In this document: positions 1 through 11,339 of the stretch, one piece after another
Position numbering within the stretch: the stretch's first letter is position 1
Layout: every line of letters begins with the position of its first letter
Source of the DNA: Druceiella hillmani
Lineage: Eukaryota; Arthropoda; Insecta; Lepidoptera; Hepialidae
Reading direction: 5' to 3'
Assembly (NCBI GenBank): GCA_039881145.1
Contig: JAYKKI010000060.1
Coordinates: forward strand, 3,162,501 to 3,226,500
DNA length: 64,000 nt
Program-made: the position numbers and the translations under genes
Notes under the pieces: model-generated
What the model saw: the letters and a program-made list of their open reading frames with translations, nothing else
Told to the model about the DNA's origin: nothing
The model's database searches: none

Positions 1-1237
1 TAGCACTAATAGTCTGCTAATAAAAGAGCTGTGACATACAGACGAACCAACAGACGGACATTGCGAAACTATAAGTGTTCCTAGTTTGAGTACGGAATAC
101 TGAAAACTCCAAAACTGTGGATTGAACTCAAGTTACAGTAAACAGTAAACAATTTTTTTGTCATTTGCGGTAATGCCACATACAGCAATCGACTGGTACA
201 GCACGAAGATGTTTTTGTTATCCATCCAACACAAAGTGGTCAGTAACAACTCAGAAATTATTTATGTTTGCTTCTCACATGAGGCAAATGGCATAAATAT
301 TATCTTTGGTCACCTGAATATTCCTATCGAATATTGGACTTGATTTATTTAAAACAGTTATAAATATATAGCAACAGCAGATCCCAACTGCCAATTGAAT
401 TTGAGCCAAATGTTATTCGAAGTTTATCGTAATTTCCTTGCTGACATCGTGACAATACATTCCAAGAAAATTTTCACTGATGACGAAATTGGTTATGCTC
501 ATAGAAGTACGACCGTCTCGCCAGTGCACGGCGGGCTTACTGGAGACTCCGTCAATAATAATTAATGTTTGTGGGTACCTACGAGGGCAGGTGAAGTTAG
601 CGGGGAGTAAAGATAATCGTCTGTTTCGCTTTCGATCGTTCTATTTGTGCATGCGTGAATAAGAGAAAAACTGACACGAGAATTATTTATATTTCGAATT
701 ATTTATATTTCGTATAGCGAAGTGATAAAAATTATCACTTCCTCTGCCAACGTGAGTCTCCATTAGAAGTGGATTCGTAGTTCCATCGTCATTCTGTTCT
801 AAATCTGAAACGAAGAGACACTGCAGATTTTGGAATTAACTTCTAAATAGTTGCCGATGAAAGTAACGAAACCCGAGGTAAAAGTCTATTTCTTTAGAAA
901 ATAACTAAACAGTTACTACAAACTGATATATGAACTTTTATTTATTTTTTGGAGAAAACTCACACATAATTTTCAGATTGGGATCAACAGGCATGTGATC
1001 AAATATAGTAAAGAAGGCTGTTCAGGTTTCTGAGAATAATTTAATCAGTTTTATTTTAGCGTTTTCATTAATATGAAATGATAAATATAATTATTACGGT
1101 TACACATATTGGTTCAATGCTAAGTCGACGATCAATTTTGTCTTAATTTAACCTTATCCGAAGAACTAGCTATACACTTCCAAAGAGTAGCCGGAATTTT
1201 CCACCTTTAGTATAGGAACGTACATATGATACATATT
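1..1237. other. Intergenic, no gene recognised
   Basis: Only short spurious reading frames occur here. The stretch around 30-100, with its run of acagacgaaccaacagacgg type, resembles the diverged end of a dispersed insect repeat, but I cannot name it. Nothing else stands out up to the family D element. Confidence 0.5.
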
Positions 1238-1248
1238 ATACATATGGT

Positions 1249-1666
1249 ACAATTAAGTGAAACTACGTGATGTAGTATTGTTTGTACTTTCTTTAAGTTC
1301 TGTACCGCGACCTAGGTTTCGTTGTATTACAACATCTCAGGTGGGCTATTACCAAAGATAATTGCCCACCTGAACCGTGAAAATTATAAAAACCTGAACG
1401 TCCTTTGCTAATTTTTTTTTTAAATTTGCCTACCTGAATATGTTACCTGAACGGTCTTTGCTAATTGGCCACATGACGATGTTGTAATACAAGGTGATGC
1501 CACCTGAACGGTCTTTGCTAATTGCCCACCTAAAGATGTAATACAACGAAACCTAGGTGGTGGTAAAGTACCTAAAGAAAGTAGAAATAATACTACATCA
1601 CGTAGTTTCATTTAATTGTGAATAATGAATTTCTACAAAATTAACGCCAAATATATTCAATCAATG
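1249..1666 (-). mobile_element. Family D foldback element, copy 1
   Basis: Long imperfect hairpin. The arm beginning near 1254 (gaaactacgtgatgtagta) returns inverted and ends near 1611. The loop region is expanded by repeats of cacctgaacggtctttgct type. On the right the element extends about 45 bases past the hairpin (ggcgttaattttgtagaaat read on the minus strand), while the left end stops almost at the hairpin base. Imperfect 11-bp direct repeats flank it: ATACATATGGT at 1238-1248 and ATACATATGTT at 1667-1677. The asymmetry defines the orientation used for all six copies. No coding capacity. Confidence 0.8.
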
Positions 1667-1677
1667 ATACATATGTT

Positions 1678-2815
1678 TATCAGGCAATGAGGTTATATTA
1701 AATTAGCAACTAGCTTCGGTTTCGTACGAGTAAATTTTAGAATACACAAAGATAGTGTCTAAAATATGACTTTATACACCCTGATTATACCTGATCATTT
1801 GCATAGAGAATATATTTCGAATAATATCGATATTACAATTGTGTTACGACTAATCGGTAATTATCGTATTTTTTCGATTATTTCTGGCAAGGCTTTTTAG
1901 TTCTCGTTCACTCACATGAAGAAACGAAAGAGAAAGCATTGTTCACCTTTTCTCGCTGATTATCTTATATTTTTGCGTTGATCGGCAAGTACAGGCAGGA
2001 TTTAATGCGATGGCATGAGTATAGAAAATGTTCGCTGTTGTCTATAAATAAAGAAAATAATGTTATTTAAAAGAGTAAAATCGGTAAGTAATTTAATCCA
2101 AAAAAATTTATATATACGTAATTCATTTTCCTCCATCGCTTTTTGACAATTTTCTAGTATTATTTGTACAAGGGCTTATCGCACTTGCATTTTTGAATAT
2201 CTACGCAAATCGTTAAAACAATTAATCACATACTGTCACGACTGTCAGTCGGAGTTACTGAACAGTTAAAAATTATTTGTGTTTCTCATTAACTATGAGT
2301 CGAGTCAGAATAAAAGTCTTCTTTACCAACCGTACCCTATTGCACGGTCCAATCGCTAAAGTATCCATACAAAATACGTTTTTAACTGTCAGTAAATCTG
2401 ACTGAGAATTCTGACCGTGTGTGGTGTATACAGGAGTAAAGCAATGGCGGTCATTGGACCGCTATTAGGTTGTCCACAGACCGAGCGCGTAGGGCGTCTT
2501 TATGCAAATTAATACTACAATGTATACACCACCTTTCGTACGAGTACAATTAAATTATTTTCAAATTTCTTGTTACGTATTTTTTCTTCATTAACTAAAA
2601 TATAATGTGCGGCAACATGATTACTATGTACCTGTTATCTCCTCCCAGCATCTTTCACTCTCCATATGCAAATACATTATATCGAACGTCATTAAAGTTC
2701 CTATTTCTTTTATTTACTTTCAAAAACATTTCTCTTAAAATGCTAATTCAAATCATAAAGTGCGAAGGTTTAATTTTTATCTATCGAATACGTTTAAAAT
2801 GACTATAAAATTTAT
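1678..2815. other. Intergenic, no gene recognised
   Basis: AT-rich sequence without a convincing reading frame, RNA gene or tandem repeat. Two partly GC-richer stretches near 2290-2360 and 2400-2510 share a few similar words in opposite orientation (gtcagaataaaag, actgacagt-like), suggesting an old inverted repeat. Confidence 0.4.
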
Positions 2816-2816
2816 C

Positions 2817-3324
2817 GAAGTGAAAGTTCTTAGGCGGCTATTCAATAATCGATTAGTGGATGAGAATTGAGAGTAAAATTTTAAAGTCGCATCACGTTTA
2901 GGCACATTTCGTTACATGAGAGAGAAGATAGATATGATGTAGGGAGAAAGAGAAAGAGAGTACACTACGGAAGTGGAGCAAAAGAGAGCGATGTATACAC
3001 AACGATACAGAGCGATCGAATAAGACAGTGTCGCGCATGCGCGCATTGTATATGTACACCTCAGACGCTACATATGAGCAGCTGAAGTACCACGCATGCA
3101 CATAATAATACATATTAATATTTATCATTGTGTTTTGTGAGTATTTTAATTGAAAAATGACATTTTATTAATTTTTCTGAATGTATAGTATTCAAGTCTT
3201 CTTACACAAATTTAGTATAATCTATGAATTTACACTTAGTATATTCTCTTTCTCTCTTTCTGCTGTTTTACTCTTACTATATTCTTACAAATTGAGGTTT
3301 GAATCGCCAAAGAAGTTTCACTTC
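2817..3324. mobile_element. Family E MITE, copy 1 (uninterrupted)
   Basis: A ~508-bp element with inverted ends. The left end GAAGTGAAAGTTCTTAGGCG matches the reverse complement of the right end CGCCAAAGAAGTTTCACTTC, with a few mismatches. The interior contains purine-rich GAGAGAAAGAGAAAGAG and a CGCATGCGCGCAT stretch. It has no coding capacity. A second copy at 22815-23630 matches along its length but is interrupted by a Helitron, so this copy supplies the empty site. Confidence 0.75.
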
Positions 3325-3334
3325 TATCACGTGT

Positions 3335-4515
3335 ACAACTCAGTGTGTGATTAATTTTTTTTATGAGGAAAACACGAAATCTTATAAATAATGTCTCAGT
3401 TTTACAGCGGACACCACCTAGTAGCCCTCAATTAAAATGTGAGTAAATCTTGGAGTTGGAATCTTTGGACGAAAATTAAGTTAGGTTTTTCGCACATTTC
3501 CGAACATCACGAATATCTTCATACCTAATATCGAAAAATAAAATGTGTGTCATATAACACTTATGAACTTCCATTATAACACTTATGAATTTAATTTTTG
3601 TCTAAACTTTCTAATAGAAGTACAGATTGAAACCTAATTTAAAGAAATTAAAAGATAAGTTAAGGGACAGAAATCAAAGTTAAAAATTTCTTACACAAAG
3701 CGCCCGCAGAAGTTGAAGCTGCATTTCATACCATCATCGAATGATCTCCATGCTCGCCTTAACTTTCTGAAGATGTTGTATCTGAAAATGGCTTTGAAGT
3801 AGTCCTCCTCCAAAATTTCTAGAAAATCATTTCGCAATTCTAATGATTGCATCTGCAATCATATCGTATAGAGTGCTAGTTCCATCACTGATACAATAAT
3901 AATAAAATATAAATGTTAAACGATATAAAAGGTACTGTTCCTTTCGTCTTGTTAGTCTTAAACCAATTATTTTTCTTATTTTCATTAATCACAAACTATG
4001 GTGATCCTCAAACTTATTTTTTACAGTAGTTTTTTAGTACTAGTTACCTCCAATAGTTGCTAGTGTTGTACCAGTAATAATAGTTGACTTAAACATCGTT
4101 ACTTTTATCGCACGCACTATTTTAATTTAAAAACAGTTACCGTCCCTTATTTATAAAAAAAAGATAAACATTGTTTAGGACTGTTCTTTGGACTTTTTAA
4201 GATCTGCATTTCCCCCGTATATAATATTAATATATCTATAATAGATTTGTCAGCGTCCATCACTAAAGCGCCAGTGAATTCCAGGCTCCGACCACGATGA
4301 CATTGTAAGCTATTTATTTAGTTATCATCTTTTATGTATAGTACATATGGTGGACTTATTGCTAGATGAGCAATCTCGTCCAGTCAACCATAACAATTGG
4401 TATTGAAATTTAGTTGGTAAGTTGTAAGAGATTTAATAATGAACATTCTTTATAGCACATTAGACAAAAACAAATTTATAAAATACAAAAGTATAAGTAA
4501 AAGAAACTATTACAT
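3335..4515. other. Intergenic, no gene recognised
   Basis: AT-rich sequence with no recognisable gene. Around 3540-3600 the phrase tataacacttatgaa is duplicated over a short distance. Nothing else is supported. Confidence 0.4.
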
Positions 4516-4519
4516 GATT

Positions 4520-5175
4520 TGGGATGGGAAAGACAGGAAAGGACAAGGGCACAAAGGAAAAGGTTTCAGGAGCGGCAGGACTTTTTCACTCGATCTTTGA
4601 AAATGTTTAGGGACGTGATATTCCTGATGTCAGGATCCAGGTAATTCTTGCTGTTTGGACAGCGAAGGATTTTTCGTTAGTGGTAGTGGTATGTTTAAGA
4701 ATAAGTAGGATGAGTGAACTTTCAGATCGTAGCCCAAGGCCGCGAGCAGACAAATCTTTAAATTTGCCACTAAGCTAATTTGGGCTATGAGGATTGTTAA
4801 ATATATTAAAAAGAAGTGTAAGTATGTGAAGTTGGCGTCTATAACGGATCTTCAGCCATTTGAGAAGTGACCTGTATTCAGAAATATGATCATATGTTCT
4901 GAGGCCGAAGATATACCGGATACATAAATTATGAAGACGTTCCAACTTGCACAAATATTCTTCAATAAGATCAGGATAGCACACGTCTCCATAATCAATT
5001 AGTTGTAATAAAAGTGTTTGACAAAGGTAGATTTTCGTTTTAGTCGGTGAACAATTTTGAAGATGATTCAAAGAGTGTATCCTGTTGAAAACACGACGAC
5101 TAACATTATATATTTGAGGGCGCCAACTAAGATTTTGATAGGCCCAGGTTTTTAACAGTTGACGTATATGGTATT
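4520..5175 (-). pseudogene. Non-LTR retrotransposon ORF2 3' fragment (CR1/Jockey type)
   Basis: Minus-strand translation gives the C-terminal part of a LINE reverse transcriptase. From about 5165 it reads NLSWRPQIYNVSRRVFNRIH, followed in frame by an open 98-residue stretch with IDYGDVCYPDL, LCKLERLHNLCIRYIFGL and YDHISEYRSLLKWLKIRYRR. These are the usual thumb-region signatures (L-x-YGD-x-x-Y, L-Q/E-R-L-x-N-x-x-I-R-x-I-F-G). After a stop at about 4775 the frame continues with LSGKFKDLSARGLGLRSE-like text to about 4520, again with stops. The catalytic YADD part is missing. It is a 5'-truncated dead copy and is not transcribed as a host gene. The clade assignment is approximate. Confidence 0.8.
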
Positions 5176-5567
5176 ATTGTACTGTTTAGCACTAATTTCG
5201 GTAAACTAGGTAGGTTTACTTTAGAAGTATATACAAAATTATGAAACATATGTAGATACTGTATAGGCTGGGGCAATCTGGAAAATATAGGCTATGACAT
5301 GGGAAAGTTGTGTGTATCTAAAATAGGATTAGTAGTTTTTGCGTGAATCCCTAAAAAAAAAACAAAGTTTTCCCTCTTTGTAATATTATTAGAATAACAT
5401 TTTGTACTCTTATTAAGCGAAGAAAAAAGGTGGCTCCAGGCAGCGAAGAAAGAGATAGAATGAAAGAAAGCACGTGTGTAAAAGAAATAGTTGTGTTGAA
5501 AAATAAGAAATTACTATGTCTTTTAGGACCACTTTTAGAGCACTAATGACGTATCTATTTAATGTCA
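5176..5567. other. Intergenic, no gene recognised
   Basis: AT-rich sequence between the LINE fragment and the first Helitron, with no supported feature. Confidence 0.4.
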
Positions 5568-5990
5568 TCATCATCATCATCATATATATTAATACGCTAA
5601 GGTTAAGATGTTACTCTCCCTTTTTAGAAAAAACCCCACAACTAATCCACATAAATTATATATCATTTTATAGATAATTGCTTGCTCTACCGGCACCCAC
5701 AACTAAAAAATTTATTATTGCTATTGTTTTTGCAAATTAATTAATTATTAAAATTATATACACAAATCAGCAATGCTGCCATCTAACGGCTCAACGTCAA
5801 TATGATTGACGGTCGGTAAAATTTTTGTTTAATTTCAAATCCACTCACGTATAAATAAAGTGGCGCTTTAGCTCAATGCGTTTGATACTTGCGCCTCTAT
5901 ATGTCAATTTTAGTAAAATATTTGTTTGATCTGTCATCTGAGCTTCATAATGGAATAAATAATGCGAAGACTTCGCACGGGTCATGCTAG
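5568..5990 (+). mobile_element. Non-autonomous Helitron, family A, short form
   Basis: The element starts with TC after an A, inside an (ATC)n run. It ends with the hairpin GCGAAG-A-CTTCGC, ten bases and then CTAG before a host T. This is the rolling-circle signature: 5' TC, a subterminal 3' hairpin, a 3' CTRR end, A/T insertion and no target duplication. Internal landmarks shared with the other four copies are taatacgctaaggttaagat, gccatctaacggctcaacg and aagtggcgctttagctcaat. It has no Rep/helicase, so it must have moved in trans. It lacks an ~90-base segment present in the copies at 14944 and 32333. Confidence 0.9.
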
Positions 5991-6855
5991 TAAGGTCATT
6001 AATATCATATGCTTATTTTCGTGTCAAGCAGAGTATGTCTAGAGTGTTTGCCAATTCTATTATTTTGGACAACAGTAAGCGTAATAAAAACAGAAATTAA
6101 TTTTGAAATAATTAAGTCATAAATATATCCCGATGTATAGAAAAGAAACTCTTTAATACAGATCACAATGAAGAACATTCCTCATTAGAATTAGTGCCTC
6201 AGTATACCTCCTGTTTAATTCAGACAGAAATATTATTGACCTGCTTGGAAGATGTCTGCTGTGATGTGACTCGATTGTTATTGTCATATGGTTTATTCTC
6301 TGTGCGTCCAACGCGTATGTAGCGCGAGGTGAGGGTCGAACTGCAAGGTCCTTGCCTTGACACGAAGCCGACGATCGCTGCTCGGTTCTGTTGCCAAACG
6401 AATCAATTTACTGGCCGTTACCGATAATAACAATGTATAAACAACTCGTTAACATAATGCGAAACGACTATAAACGTATTTTATAAAGTTTAAGCAGAAT
6501 TTAGAAGGGAAATGAATTTATAATTTTTGGGGTTTTACTATAGAAGGATGATGTTAGACTAATTAAAAACCATATTCAGTCTTTCAATTCTAAAGTCTCA
6601 GTACCTAAATGCATTTTACTGAGGATCACTTACCGTATAAAATATATGGAACGTTCTAAATATAAACATTTAGTCTATCTTCGATAATTGTTCAAATGAA
6701 TATTGAAATTGGAATTACAGACCCTAGATGGCGCGGTTCATTGTTTTCATAAGAAAAAATCATTTTTGTATATTTATTACCTTTGTTATAAATAAATATT
6801 ATATTTGATTATAAGTTCGTGTGAGTTCAGTTTAGATGATATCATATTAATCATA

Positions 6856-6858
<3 letters not shown>
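5991..6858. other. Intergenic with a GC-richer patch
   Basis: No gene is supported. Bases 6300-6420 are distinctly richer in GC and CpG than the surroundings (gcgcgaggtgagggtcgaac), as seen near insect promoters or in old repeats, but nothing decides between these. A CTCF-like CCTAGATGGCGC occurs at 6723-6734. Confidence 0.35.
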
Positions 6859-6912
<54 letters not shown>

Positions 6913-6917
6913 ATATA

Positions 6918-6968
<51 letters not shown>
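6859..6968. repeat. (TA)n microsatellite with a (TG)n core
   Basis: Two long (AT)n runs are separated by GTGTGTGTGTGTAT. The tract sits in AT-rich sequence with no gene nearby. Its composite structure points to point mutation followed by slippage. Confidence 0.95.
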
Positions 6969-6969
<1 letters not shown>

Positions 6970-7241
6970 TCTTGAATCGATATCTTGGTTCAATATCGAA
7001 TAATATTTTTGGAATATCGGTCAATATGTGAGGAACCTATTGATTTAAAAAAAATAAACGGTACGTATAAATTTTTTTTTAATGAATTACAATACAAAAC
7101 TATTCCAGACACTAGACAATTCAAGTACGATAAGTGTTACGTTGTGATTAAGGAATAAATTCACGGTTCAATTATTTAAATATATGTTCATCCGATAGAA
7201 ATGTATATTTTATGATTAAAATTTAATTGGATAAAATATTC

Positions 7242-7325
7242 AGCGTGTCAGCTCCGACGCGCGACTGGAGTTTATTCCTTAAGTACGATTGTCTTGATAT
7301 ATATATGTATATATATATATATATA

Positions 7326-7407
<82 letters not shown>

Positions 7408-7461
7408 GGGTAACCTTGTATATAAATATATGTATCATTAAATGTAAATGGAAAATTCTGT
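7242..7461 (+). repeat. Family C repeat, copy 1, split by a (TA)n tract
   Basis: Begins agcgtgtcagctccgacgcg and continues to taagtacgattgtcttg. A ~108-base (TA)n tract at about 7297-7405 follows, then gggtaaccttgtatataaat and attaaatgtaaatggaaaat. In the copy at 8169 the same two halves are separated only by gaatgtataaaat. The microsatellite has therefore grown at that internal TATA-like point. The repeat class is unknown to me and it has no long reading frame of its own. Confidence 0.75.
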
Positions 7462-7910
7462 AACTACTTGTATTTCTCACTTAGTTCATAGCGGATGGGC
7501 TGTACGACATTGCCCTTGTAAAAATAAGTTCTCCATTGAATATACAGGATATTCAACTTCTAAACTTGCTGAAAAACTTCAAAAATAAATAAATAATAAC
7601 AAACGGTATCATGTATGGACCAATAAAAGCAGCTTGCACTTTGTCCAGTTCTATTTAAATTAGTTTTGTTTAGATTTTGTACGATAACAATTTAAAATTT
7701 TCGGCGGCATAACTCATGGGCGGAACGAACTTCCGAGTTCGGAAACTTATCGTTTTGTTCATTTCACTAAGAACTTTTCAATATAAAAAGACTGTAGTCG
7801 ATTGGATAATCTTTTAAAATTGATTAGACTTTTGAAAGCGCACATTACTACGTACATACATACATACATATATACACGAAGTTCCGATGTGCTTCTTACT
7901 TATCTATTAA

Positions 7911-7961
7911 CATTTTCTTGACAAGCACCGTACGGGGAGTAAGGTGCTTGTCAAGAAAATG
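7911..7961. repeat. Perfect 19-bp inverted repeat
   Basis: CATTTTCTTGACAAGCACC at 7911-7929 is followed after 13 bases (gtacggggagtaa) by its exact complement at 7943-7961. The sequence would form a clean 19-bp stem. It is too short for a typical pre-miRNA, and no family is recognised. Confidence 0.85.
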
Positions 7962-8168
7962 CCCGTTCAAGAAATTACCCGTATTGATCTCCTCCTAGAT
8001 GCTAACGCAATATTTTCCTAATTATAATGTAACTACTAATAAAAAACAATCATGTTTGTAAAATTATCTATGAATAAGAAGAACAGAAAAACACAATGTC
8101 TTGAAACGACGAGTATACAAATCTATATGAGTAAATGACGCTCTCTTGAAATTAGCTAAGCAGAAAAT

Positions 8169-8612
8169 TGTGCGTGTCAGCTCCGACGCGCAATTGGAGT
8201 TTACTCCTTAAGTACGATTGTCTTGGAATGTATAAAATAGGTAACACTGTATATAAATATAAATATCAATATTATTAAATGTAAATGAAAAATTGTTTAA
8301 TAACAAAATGCTGACAATATAATTATTTTCAATTAAAACACAAGTGAACAAGATCAAATTTATAAAACAAAATTAAAAAAAATATTTAGTAACGTCAGAC
8401 TAAGAAGTTAAAATTAAAAGAGACCTTTTAATTTTGTAGAATAGAAGACACCAAATATTCACACATGATAACATTTAATGATTACATCTTCGTATAAGCG
8501 AATGACAGTAAACTATGTGTGTCATATTCCGTCATTGCGTTTACGCCCTAAGAAAATGCCAATATGTGTGTCACACTCCGTTATTGCGGTTACGCCATAA
8601 GAAAATGCCAAA
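8169..8612 (+). repeat. Family C repeat, copy 2 (longest uninterrupted)
   Basis: Starts tgcgtgtcagctccgacgcg, runs through aaaataggtaacactgtata, aatgctgacaatataattat and gtaacgtcagactaagaagt, and ends in a duplicated ~54-bp block containing tccgtcattgcgtttacgcc and its variant. The same order of words appears at 62515-63410, where a Helitron interrupts it at 62829. This copy therefore shows the pre-insertion state. No coding potential is seen and the class is unknown. Confidence 0.75.
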
Positions 8613-8948
8613 TAAGCATATTGATGTCTCCACTCTAAAGATGCGCAGAAATATTGCGCGGAGAGGTCAGCTAACGGTTACACTTTTTTAACGCTCTGAA
8701 CTTTGGATTTTGCTTCTCATTAAATTTCACACCGGGCGCTATATATGATTATCTCCACTCCAAAAAAAATTACTCACATTAATACCTCCATCCTAGAATA
8801 AAGAGTACTCCAAAAGGCGAGAACACGCGCAAAAATGTGTCCAAAAAACTACGCATAAAATGCGTAGTTTCAAAACACGGCTGTCAGTACAATTTAAGAC
8901 ACAGCTATGAAAGGTTATGGTGCTTTCTACGTGACAATATAGCTTAAA

Positions 8949-9022
8949 ATGGCGGCTTGTGCTATTCCCACCTGCAAAAATATCAATGGACTGAAAAAGA
9001 AACAAATGGGGATTACTTTTCG
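8949..9022 (+). CDS. Candidate first exon of a THAP-domain protein (partial)
   Basis: ATG in a good context (taaaatggcg) opens MAACAIPTCKNINGLKKKQM followed by GITF. This matches the start of the THAP zinc finger: Met, C-x4-C with C-x-x-P-x-C-K-N, a basic loop, then GITFH. Reading stops a few codons on, but a splice-donor-like GTACGT begins at 9023 immediately after TTT-C. A phase-1 exon ending in C, joined to an exon starting AY, would restore the His of GITFH. THAP domains bind DNA and occur both in host regulators and in P-element-type transposases. No full second exon is recognised; a degraded candidate lies near 10114. It may be live or a relic. Confidence 0.4.
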
Positions 9023-9332
9023 TACGTAAAAACTATTACTTAATTTCATTTTCAATTAACTATGCAATTTTAAAATATCAAAGTGGATTGTTACCAACAG
9101 AAGCGCGCCATTTTTATTGGTGTTGTCACCTCTTAAAAAATTGTTTACCCAAATTAAAACATCTTTATTGCTCGATACTGAAAATGTAAAATTTTATTTG
9201 TAAAAAAATTGGAATATGGAAAATGTCGTTGGAGAATTTAGTGTAACGATTGAATTCCCGTTATCGTATTAAATTTTAGAATATTTTACGTATCGCGTAT
9301 ATAATCACTATATGCAGTCACAAGTTACAAAA

Positions 9333-9551
9333 GTTACAAAAATATTCAATTCTACAACCTTACAACTTAACTTCACAGTTAACAAAAATATTCAATTCTA
9401 CAACCTTACAACTTAAACTTCACAGTTAACAAAAATATTCAATTCTACAACCTTACAACTTAAACTTCACAGTTAACAAAAATATTCAATTCTACAACCT
9501 TACAACTTAAACTTCACAGTTAACAAAAATATTCAATTCTACAACCTTAAA
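9333..9551. repeat. 47-bp minisatellite, about 4.7 copies
   Basis: The unit contains gttaacaaaaatattcaatt and ctacaaccttacaacttaa. Units begin near 9333, 9378, 9425, 9472 and 9519. Copies are almost identical apart from one missing A in the first. Confidence 0.95.
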
Positions 9552-9559
9552 AGTTTATT

Positions 9560-10660
9560 ATTAAATTTTAAGTTCATAATTTTTTTTTTAACTATAAATT
9601 AATATTTGGGAACAAATGCATTCTAGCAACGAATAAAATTTCACTGTTTATCAACCCAAAAAACATGAAACTTAAAGTAAGTAGGTAAAGAGGATCCAGG
9701 ATATTACAATTTAAAAAAATTTACAAATCACAAGCTAAATATTTAAGCATCATAATTATTTACGTTTTTAATTGTTTGTAAATTTTTATTTACCTCTTGT
9801 TTAATTTTTATTATAAACATTTCTGTCCAGATGTTTATTTAGTGTGTAGTATATAATTATAAATTTAAAGTGAAAATATTCACTGGTATTCATAGTGAGT
9901 TAATTTTTTTAAAAGCAATTTTTATAATGAAATAATCATGACTTAGTTCCATTTTTTTAAATATACGTTTTTTATGTACATTCTTTAATTAAAACAAAAT
10001 CACCAAAATTGCCTTTTTGCTGTATTGAACTCATACTTCACTTTTTGTGCATTTAAAGCAAAATTTTCTAAAAGTACATATACTTCTAGAAATACCATAT
10101 ATAAATTTTGCAGATTTCCCATATCGAATTTGAAATTAGATAAAAAAAAACCTGGATAGCTGCTGTAAAATGCATTCCTTCTGACATTGTTTGTAATTAT
10201 AGGATGTTATATATTCTGGGTAGGTCAACTAAAATCTTATGATGTGTTAATAAAAGCATTTATTTAGATATTTTTCACTACTTCACAATAAATAACAAGA
10301 CAAACAATCTAACATAACACGATTTTATCGAGAATACTACTAATACTTACTTTTCTTAGACAAAATTAACAAATGAACAATTGATACGTAGTTAGGAACA
10401 CAATATAAAGAAAAAAAATGCACGTAATACAAGTCACTGTTGATGTCTTTCTTTATTTTTATATTATTTACTAAACATTAACAAGTGCCGTTAATTTGAA
10501 GCGTACTAATAAAATTAACGAGCTTTTGAAGTTGCGGACTGTAGGCGGCGCTGATGTCATGCACCCAGCCAATAGAATAAAATGATGCAAAGCAACAATC
10601 TTGGTACACTAAAGTTTTGTGCTAATGTAATAACAATAATCGAAATAGTAAACACATTTT
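9560..10660. other. Intergenic, possible decayed THAP exon
   Basis: AT-rich sequence without a supported gene. At 10111-10200 an acceptor-like TTTTGCAG is followed by text that, across a frameshift at an A-run, reads HFP and then KTWIAAVKCIPSDIV. The FP-to-W spacing and W-x-x-A-x-K pattern resemble the second half of a THAP finger. In-frame stops make this a decayed match at best. Confidence 0.25.
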
Positions 10661-11335
10661 TATAGTTGAGCCAGTTGACCTTGAAGGTATAGGTGAACTT
10701 GTTCTTAATATTTTAAAAGGCTTAAAATGTGTTTTTTTTGTATTATTCATAGCCAACTGTACATAGCATGGTAATTATTATTTTCAAATGCGCTGTTAAG
10801 TTTTAGCTTTGTAATTTTTATAATAAGGTTTACGCGACATATTTTCGTTATTCATTTTTATTAAAGCTCTATGCTACATTTCTTCTATAGTTGAGCCAGT
10901 TGACCTTGAAGGTATAGGTGAACTTGTTCTTAATATTTTAAAAGGCTTAAAATGTGTTTTTTTTGTATTATTCATAGCCAGCTGTACATAGCATGGTAAT
11001 TATTATTTTCAAATGCGCTGTTAAGTTTTAGCTTTGTAATTTTTATAATAAGGTTTACGCGACATATTTTCGTTATTCATTTTTATTAAAGCTCTATGCT
11101 ACATTTCTTCTATAGTTGAGCCAGTTGGCCTTGAAGGTATAGGTGAACTTGTTCTTAATATTTTAAAAGGCTTAAAATGTGTTTTTTTTGTATTATTCTT
11201 AGCCAGCTGTACATAGCATGGTAATTATTATTTTCAAATGCGCTGCTAAGTTTTAGCTTTGTAATTTTTATAATAAGGTTTACGCGACATATTTTCGTTA
11301 TTCATTTTTATTAAAGCTCTATGCTACATTTCTTC
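10661..11335. repeat. Three tandem copies of a 225-bp repeat
   Basis: Each unit starts tatagttgagccagttg and ends ctatgctacatttcttc. Units begin at 10661, 10886 and 11111, and differ from each other at only a few positions (ccaactgt/ccagctgt, tgttaag/tgctaag). The array abuts the stop end of the LINE fragment at 11340-11535, which is on the minus strand. It therefore lies where that element's 3' UTR would be. Confidence 0.95.
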
Positions 11336-11339
11336 TTAG

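Noticed and set aside
7223..7480. Reading frames with long Ile-Tyr runs here and at 28933-29279, 49963-50154, 54518-54760 and 58852-59034
   Set aside because: They are translations of (TA)n microsatellites and have no start context or conserved flanks.
8793..9005. 70-codon minus-strand frame
   Set aside because: It is antisense to the THAP-like exon, and its open length is explained by that overlap and low stop density.
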